Below are positions 58,899 to 64,000 of a stretch of DNA of 64,000 bases, piece after piece. The notes below the pieces were generated by a model. The model had not been told where the DNA came from and searched no databases. It saw only the letters and a program-made list of their open reading frames with translations. The stretch's first letter is position 1. Each line of letters starts with the position of its first letter. The stretch is taken from positions 22,252 to 86,251 of the forward strand of contig JAGAGD010000019.1 of NCBI GenBank assembly GCA_017627765.1, written 5' to 3'. This DNA is from Prevotella sp. (lineage in GTDB: Bacteria; Bacteroidota; Bacteroidia; Bacteroidales; Bacteroidaceae). Position numbers and translations under genes: made by a program.

Positions 58899-61229
58899 AT
58901 GAAAAGAATAGTATTATCAGCACTGATATCTGTGATTATCAGCCAAGCATGTGCCCAAAACAGACTGCCATATAAAGATGCGAAGTTGTCAACTGAAGAA
59001 CGCGTTGCCGACTTGATGAGCAGAATGACTGTAAAGGAAAAGATAGGTCAGCTGCGGTGCATACTCGCATGGAACTGCTGGGAGAAGAAAGGAAAGGAGA
59101 TTGTTCCTTCTGAGAGTTTCAAGAAAGAAATAGCCGAAGGACAAATTGGTATGCTCTGGGGAACTTACAGAGCTGACCCATGGACACAAAAGTCGCTGGA
59201 AAACGGACTTACGCCCGAACTTGCGGCAAAGGCAGGAAATGCTCTTCAACGCTATGTGGCAGAGAATACTCGCTTAGGCATCCCTTTGTTTCTTGCAGAG
59301 GAAGCTCCTCATGGACACATGGCTATCGGAACAACCGTTTTTCCTACTGGTCTCGGAATGGCTGCAACATGGAATCCGTCGCTCATAGAGCAGGTGGGAA
59401 GGGTTATTGCAAAGGAAATTAGACTGCAAGGAGGACACATCAGCTATGGTCCTGTGCTCGACTTGGCACGAGATGGCCGCTGGTCGAGAGTTGAAGAGAC
59501 TATGGGTGAAGACCCTGTCCTCACCGCAGAGATAGGAGCAGCGCAGGTGAGAGGTCTCGGCGGCGGCGACTTGTCACAGCCTTACTCAACACTGGCAACG
59601 CTGAAGCATTTCATTGCTTATGGAACAACTGAGGGAGGACAAAATGGAAATCCCACATTCTTGGGAGAAAGAGAATTGTGGGAGAACTTCCTGCCTACGT
59701 TTAAGCGTGTGATTGACGCAGGTGCGTTGTCGGTTATGACTTCATATAACTCTCTTGACGGTATACCCAGCACATGCAATGACTATCTTCTGACGGACGT
59801 TCTGCACAATATGTGGAATTTCAGGGGATTTGTTGTTTCCGACTTGTATAGCATAAACGGAATGTGGCATACTCATCATGTTGCAAATACACTTGACGAA
59901 GCTGGCATAATGGCTCTGAAAGCTGGTGTGGATGCCGACTTGGGAGCACTGGCATACGAAAATCTTGAAGAAGGTCTGAATAATGGCAGTATTTCAATCG
60001 ACGACATCGACCGTGCCTGCCAACGCATATTGCGAATGAAGTTTGAGATGGGATTGTTTGAAAATCCTTATGTTGACCCTAAGAAGTCAAAGAAAGGTGT
60101 CCGTACAGAAGAACATAAGCAGACTGCACTGGATGTGGCAAGGCAATCGGTTACGCTATTGAAAAACGAAAACAACACTTTGCCTTTGTCGAAAACTGTT
60201 AAGGTTGCTGTGGTAGGACCTAATGCCGATAACATCTATAACCAGCTTGGCGACTATACTTCACCGCAAGATGAAGGAAATGTGAAGACTATTCTTGACG
60301 GATTTCGTCAGAAGATAGGAGCAGAAAATGTTGTTTATGCTAAGGGGTGTGCTGTTCGCGATACAACTGAAAGTAACATACAAGAAGCGGTGTCGGCTGC
60401 ATTGCAGTCTGACGTGGTAGTTGCTTGTGTTGGCGGTTCAAGTGCTCGCGATTTCAAGACAAGTTATAAAGACACTGGAGCGGCAATTACTGATTCGAAG
60501 ACGGTTAGCGATATGGACTGTGGAGAGGGCTTCGATAGAGCTACACTCGGACTTCTTGGAATGCAGCAGGAGTTGTTGGAGGCTCTCAGAAAAACAGGAA
60601 AACCTCTTGTTGTGGTCTATATTGAAGGCAGACCGATGGACAAACTCTGGTCTGACGAGAACGCTGATGCTCTCCTAACCGCATATTATCCAGGTCAAGA
60701 AGGAGGCACAGCCATTGCCGATGTTATCTTTGGCGACTATAATCCCGCAGGCAGGTTGCCTGTTTCGGTAGCAGCTAATGTAGGTCAGTTGCCAGTCTAC
60801 TATAACAAGAAAGCACCTTTGGTTCACGACTATGTAGAAATGTCGGCAAAACCTCTATATGCTTTTGGCTACGGATTGAGTTATACTGACTTTGAGTATT
60901 CTAACCTGAAAGTTTCAAAGCATGCTGATGGTTATCTCGTCAGTTGCGATGTGAGAAATGTTGGCAATAGGGATGGCGATGAAGTGGTGCAGCTGTATAT
61001 TCATGATGAAGTGGCATCTACGGTTCAGCCGCTGATGCAGCTAAAGCATTTTGAACGCAGAATGATTAAAAATGGCGATGTTGAACATTTTCAGTTTGTC
61101 TTGACTGCCAACGACTTGAGCATTATAGACAGGAAGATGCAGCGTGTTTTGGAGCCAGGCGACTTTAAAGTTATGATAGGTTCTTCGTCAGACGATATCA
61201 GGCTGGAGCAGATTTTCAGAGTAGAATAG
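58899..61229 (+). CDS. GH3 beta-glucosidase/xylosidase-type hydrolase, exported
   Basis: This 776-residue enzyme has a signal peptide (MKRIVLSALISVIISQACAQ), a GH3 N-terminal barrel with GFVVSDLYSINGMW (nucleophile Asp), and LKHFIAYGTTEGGQNG. The alpha/beta sandwich domain has VAVVGPNADNIYNQLGDYT, and a C-terminal FN3-like domain has DGDEVVQLYIHDEVAS. Members cut beta-linked glucose, xylose or GlcNAc from non-reducing ends; the substrate is open. It closes the hydrolase run, 76 bp after GH2, and is followed by a terminator. Confidence 0.93.
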   Translation: MKRIVLSALISVIISQACAQNRLPYKDAKLSTEERVADLMSRMTVKEKIGQLRCILAWNCWEKKGKEIVPSESFKKEIAEGQIGMLWGTYRADPWTQKSLENGLTPELAAKAGNALQRYVAENTRLGIPLFLAEEAPHGHMAIGTTVFPTGLGMAATWNPSLIEQVGRVIAKEIRLQGGHISYGPVLDLARDGRWSRVEETMGEDPVLTAEIGAAQVRGLGGGDLSQPYSTLATLKHFIAYGTTEGGQNGNPTFLGERELWENFLPTFKRVIDAGALSVMTSYNSLDGIPSTCNDYLLTDVLHNMWNFRGFVVSDLYSINGMWHTHHVANTLDEAGIMALKAGVDADLGALAYENLEEGLNNGSISIDDIDRACQRILRMKFEMGLFENPYVDPKKSKKGVRTEEHKQTALDVARQSVTLLKNENNTLPLSKTVKVAVVGPNADNIYNQLGDYTSPQDEGNVKTILDGFRQKIGAENVVYAKGCAVRDTTESNIQEAVSAALQSDVVVACVGGSSARDFKTSYKDTGAAITDSKTVSDMDCGEGFDRATLGLLGMQQELLEALRKTGKPLVVVYIEGRPMDKLWSDENADALLTAYYPGQEGGTAIADVIFGDYNPAGRLPVSVAANVGQLPVYYNKKAPLVHDYVEMSAKPLYAFGYGLSYTDFEYSNLKVSKHADGYLVSCDVRNVGNRDGDEVVQLYIHDEVASTVQPLMQLKHFERRMIKNGDVEHFQFVLTANDLSIIDRKMQRVLEPGDFKVMIGSSSDDIRLEQIFRVE

Positions 61230-61287
61230 TCAGAAAATTACTTGTAGCTAAGATGGCCTGTGTTATGAAAAGGAAAACAAAGGCAAA

Positions 61288-61337
61288 AAAGAAAAGCGAT
61301 TTATGCTATAATCAATCATGCACAAATCGCTTTTTTC
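61288..61337. terminator. Bidirectional terminator between GH3 and the small lipoprotein
   Basis: GAAAAGCGATTT (61291-61302) pairs with AAATCGCTTTTTTC (61324-61337), with an A-run to the left and T-run to the right. Confidence 0.8.
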
Positions 61338-61343
61338 AGTTTT

Positions 61344-61793
61344 TTAATATCTCTTGAAGTTTATTCTTATTTCTTCGTTTTCAAGAATCAGAGTGCTGTT
61401 GCTGAGTTTCTTTATTGTGAAGTCCTCCTCTGCATGTTTTATTCCGTATGCTTTCATTGTACTTGGGTCTTCTACAGGAACATCCTCCAACTGGCTATTG
61501 TGGCGGTAGGGATCGGTAACGGTTAGCGTTTTCCCCGATTTTTCAAAGCGCAGAAGGAAGGTTGCATTCTTGTGTCCTCTGTCAACGAGTTGCAGCAGTT
61601 TGTTTTGGAAAGCCCAGAAATACAGTTCGTTGTCAAGATTAAGAATGTTTCCGCTTTCAATGCTGTCAATGCTTGCCATCTTCCAGTATCCGTCAAGTTT
61701 TCCATTTGGCGAAGAGTCAATGTCGCAAGATGCAAGACTTGCAAGTGATGCTATTGCCACTGCTATATATAATATTTTGCGTAAGTGTTTCAT
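61344..61793 (-). CDS. Lipocalin-like small lipoprotein, function unknown
   Basis: This 149-residue predicted lipoprotein has a signal ending in ASLASCD (lipobox Cys near 24). The mature part starts LDGYWKMASIDS, followed by an alternating beta-strand pattern, FLLRFEKSGKTLTVTDPYR and a final IRINFKRY. This length and opening GxW resemble lipocalin-like Bacteroidetes lipoproteins, which may bind small hydrophobic ligands, but ligand and role are unknown. It is convergent with the GH3 gene. Confidence 0.8.
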   Translation of the reverse strand: MKHLRKILYIAVAIASLASLASCDIDSSPNGKLDGYWKMASIDSIESGNILNLDNELYFWAFQNKLLQLVDRGHKNATFLLRFEKSGKTLTVTDPYRHNSQLEDVPVEDPSTMKAYGIKHAEEDFTIKKLSNSTLILENEEIRINFKRY

Positions 61794-61987
61794 TTCTGCC
61801 TTATTGTTTTTTATGTCCGTTGTGTTTTTATTTGTCTTAACTTAGTTGCTTTGTTCAAGCTTCTGATGTGTCTTATCTTCTACATTAAAGTTTATATTTT
61901 TATATTTATATTATTGCCTTAATGCCTATTGTCAAAGCACCCTTAAATCTTTAATAACACAGGAGTTGAAGACCATCAGTAATTATG

Positions 61988-63556
61988 TTATTTGAATAAT
62001 AGGCCCCGCTTAGAGAGTGTTATCTGGAAGCCATAGTTATGACCGAGCAGGCTGCCCATGTCAGCGCCGAATGCTCCTCTGATGCTCCATCCGCGAAGTG
62101 GTTTCATGTTCATCTTGTATTCTGCCTCTGCCAGTAAACTTACGTTGTGCTTTATGGAATAGTAAGGATTGTCGTAAGTTCCTAATCCGTCTTGATATGT
62201 AGCAAGCACTCGGTAGTTTAGGTTTTGGAAAAGAATACCAGACAAGCCAAGATGTACTGCAGAGAAACGGTTGTTTTTAATCTTAATCTGCCCGTCGGTA
62301 TTGTAGATTGGCGACATATATAGCGGGTTGCCAATGTTCTGTCCCCAATGCTGCCAGCCTGTGTAAATGTAATGATTGTAGAAATCGTCGCTTCCGCCAA
62401 TATGGTCGTTTATGGTTGGAGTGTGGTCATGGTATATAGGTCCGCTCTGATATTTAGTATAGAGATATTCAAAAACGATGCTCTTTATTGGACTGTCGTA
62501 TTTGAAGTTAAACTCTGCGCCAAGCATCATGTCTTTAATGTCGTAGAACAGATAGCGGCGTTTTTCTTTTTTCTGCCAGTTGTCTCCAATGCCAAAACCG
62601 TCGTAGTCAACGAAAAGCATGGCTGAATGGTCGTCGAAGAACTTTTCGCCATAGACATGGAAATCCCATAAATCTTCATCCCAGTTGAATCTTATGAGCC
62701 ATGAACCCAACTGGTTTCCCTCAACATTCTTGTAGACGGTCTCGTTTATTTCTGCACCTCCAGGAAAGAATGCGTGCCAGAAAGCTGATAAGTCGGTCTT
62801 GTTCTCATAAACCTTAACTGAGCCGTCTGAGCGTGGATGGTATGCCTTTCCTCCGAAAACGGTAGCCATTTCAAGTCCTAATTCTACTGAGAAAGGTTTG
62901 AAACGGTCAACATCGCCAATGCGAAGAAAACCTGCCTTGCTGTGATAGAGCAGATTGTCGGCATATTTTGACTTGCGATTTGTGAAGTCGTGCTGCCAGT
63001 TCTGGTCAGTCATCATACCATAGGAGATGTGTCCTTTCAGTTGTAGCAGACCCTTAGTGAAAGGAATAGTCCAGTAGTCGGGTAGCGAGATGCGTACTTG
63101 AGGAACAGGACGGGCATTGATTCCAAGTGTCTGCGAACCACTGCTCAGTTGGTTATTTTTCAGTGCCATTGGTTCTTCTTTTGCGCCAATCGTAAGCATA
63201 CCTTTCAGCCAACGTGCTTGAACATAGGCTTGCTGAACAACAAAATTACTGGTATAGTTGAACGGAACGGCAACGTCGAGTCCGTAGCCAATTCCCCATT
63301 TTCGCTCATAGTCGACGCTTATTGGTCGTTCTGCGGCAGCCCTGATGTAGCCATTGTTTTTTTCCAGAGAAGAAAGTCCATACTTATTAGCATTAAGCCA
63401 TAGCGGGGTCTTGCCTTTAGAGAACGAACCTTCGATGTCAACACGATACTGGATGCTGTCTTTTAGACGTGAAAAAGTTTCGTTATCGCTTTTCTCTTGG
63501 GCTGCAGTTCCCATGAAAAACGAAGATAAAGCAATGAAAAGTAGTGTTTTTCGCAT
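61988..63556 (-). CDS. Capsule assembly Wzi family outer-membrane protein
   Basis: This 522-residue exported protein has a signal MRKTLLFIALSSFFMGTAAQ. The rest is a beta-barrel-like sequence with motifs of the Wzi family: TPLWLNANKYGLSSLEKNNGYIRAA, LTIGAKEEPMALKNNQLSSGSQTLGINARPVPQVRISLPDYW and IVFEYLYTKYQSGP. It ends in GFQITLSKRGLLF. In Enterobacteria Wzi anchors capsule to the surface as an outer-membrane lectin. A similar surface-polysaccharide role is likely here, but there are no capsule genes nearby. Confidence 0.88.
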   Translation of the reverse strand: MRKTLLFIALSSFFMGTAAQEKSDNETFSRLKDSIQYRVDIEGSFSKGKTPLWLNANKYGLSSLEKNNGYIRAAAERPISVDYERKWGIGYGLDVAVPFNYTSNFVVQQAYVQARWLKGMLTIGAKEEPMALKNNQLSSGSQTLGINARPVPQVRISLPDYWTIPFTKGLLQLKGHISYGMMTDQNWQHDFTNRKSKYADNLLYHSKAGFLRIGDVDRFKPFSVELGLEMATVFGGKAYHPRSDGSVKVYENKTDLSAFWHAFFPGGAEINETVYKNVEGNQLGSWLIRFNWDEDLWDFHVYGEKFFDDHSAMLFVDYDGFGIGDNWQKKEKRRYLFYDIKDMMLGAEFNFKYDSPIKSIVFEYLYTKYQSGPIYHDHTPTINDHIGGSDDFYNHYIYTGWQHWGQNIGNPLYMSPIYNTDGQIKIKNNRFSAVHLGLSGILFQNLNYRVLATYQDGLGTYDNPYYSIKHNVSLLAEAEYKMNMKPLRGWSIRGAFGADMGSLLGHNYGFQITLSKRGLLFK

Positions 63557-63827
63557 AAATACATTATTTATATTCTTTAAGTTTCGGAAATCGCTCGAAG
63601 ATTGAGAGATGCCGAAATTTCTGCTATATTATATAACGACAGAAAGCGGTGATTATTGTATTGTTATGCAAAAATCTGCTAATTGTGGACTTTTCCGCAT
63701 CATTCCAACATACATATTGCTGTCAGCCTGTATATAGCACATGTAGTATTAGTGCCCTTTTTTGAAAATAAACTATCAAACTGAAAGCAAATTTTCTACC
63801 GATTTTTTTGACGAAAAAAGTAAAAAA
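63557..63827. other. AT-rich spacer upstream of the Wzi-like gene
   Basis: This spacer contains no plausible gene. No convincing promoter match for the leftward Wzi-like gene was found. Confidence 0.4.
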
Positions 63828-64000
63828 TCTTGACAAACGGAATTTTAATTCTAGAGAAAGATTTTCCGTTTGGCACGAGGCGAAATGCAAAAATGTGTTT
63901 AATTGTTAATCAATCGGCTTAAACTATGTAAACGAACATAAGGAACGAAAAAGTGAAAGGTGTCCTTTCGCGATGCGAAACGTGGCATATCGCAGTGCGA
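63828..64000 (+). repeat. Dispersed intergenic element, copy C (cut by window edge)
   Basis: The forward copy shares TTCCGTTTGGCACGAG, TTTAATTGTTAATCAATCGG and GAACGAAAAAGTGAAAGG with copy B. Its left part diverges and holds an inverted repeat CAAACGGAA / TTCCGTTTG (63834-63842 with 63864-63872). Array units start at 63947 and 63969; the next begins CGCAGTGCGA, unlike the corresponding unit of copies A and B, so unit order differs. Confidence 0.8.

Overview
The window looks like a chromosomal segment of a Bacteroidales bacterium, most likely Prevotella or a close relative. The evidence is AT-rich intergenic DNA, repeated promoter matches of the Bacteroidetes type (TTG, about 20 bp, TAnnTTTG), a thiamine-specific TonB receptor under a TPP riboswitch, type-B ribosomal protein L31, a DUF4924 gene next to rfbD, many surface lipoproteins, and two secreted proteins with C-termini like type IX secretion sorting signals. 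No rRNA, tRNA, CRISPR array, prophage or insertion sequence was seen.

Layout. 1-7085 (minus strand): glycogen enzymes (a truncated glycosyltransferase and a debranching enzyme), a lipid kinase, miaA, DUF4924-rfbD and a LysE exporter. 7239-16274 (plus strand): a ROK sugar kinase, then nrdJ-folB-amidase-MCE as one apparent operon, then dnaA. 16275-19860: a probable orphan small RNA and the thiamine uptake operon (TPP riboswitch, outer-membrane receptor, PnuT). 20125-25533: two divergent large secreted proteins. 25935-29069: a sodium:solute symporter and a glutathione peroxidase-thioredoxin reductase pair. 29461-38829: a small lipoprotein, then a locus with a secreted DNA/RNA nuclease, two lipoproteins with repeated OB-like modules (one DUF5689), a TonB-dependent outer-membrane barrel, a secreted EEP-family nuclease/phosphatase and a DNA glycosylase. 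rpmE is embedded in it. 39499-49095: housekeeping genes (trmN6, lon-tgt, an LptF/G permease, a DEAD-box helicase, a 5'-nucleotidase, nudC). 49242-61229: a run of glycoside hydrolases (GH92, GH29, DUF4838, GH2, GH3) suited to complex host glycans, without SusC/SusD. 61344-63556: a small lipoprotein and a Wzi-like outer-membrane protein.

The most unusual signals are non-coding. (1) A dispersed intergenic element of about 370 bp occurs three times (8328-8697 reversed, 39055-39427 forward, 63828-64000 forward and cut by the window edge). Its core is an array of 22-bp units. Within a unit, two 5-nt arms flank a 3-nt loop, and arm pairs change together between AAAGG/CCTTT and ATATG/CATAT, as expected if pairing is maintained. 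(2) A promoter-to-terminator unit of about 135 nt without a plausible ORF lies between dnaA and pnuT. (3) The 30-39 kb region reads as a possible extracellular nucleic-acid capture and degradation locus. Functions beyond the named families are inference. No database search, fold prediction or expression data was available.
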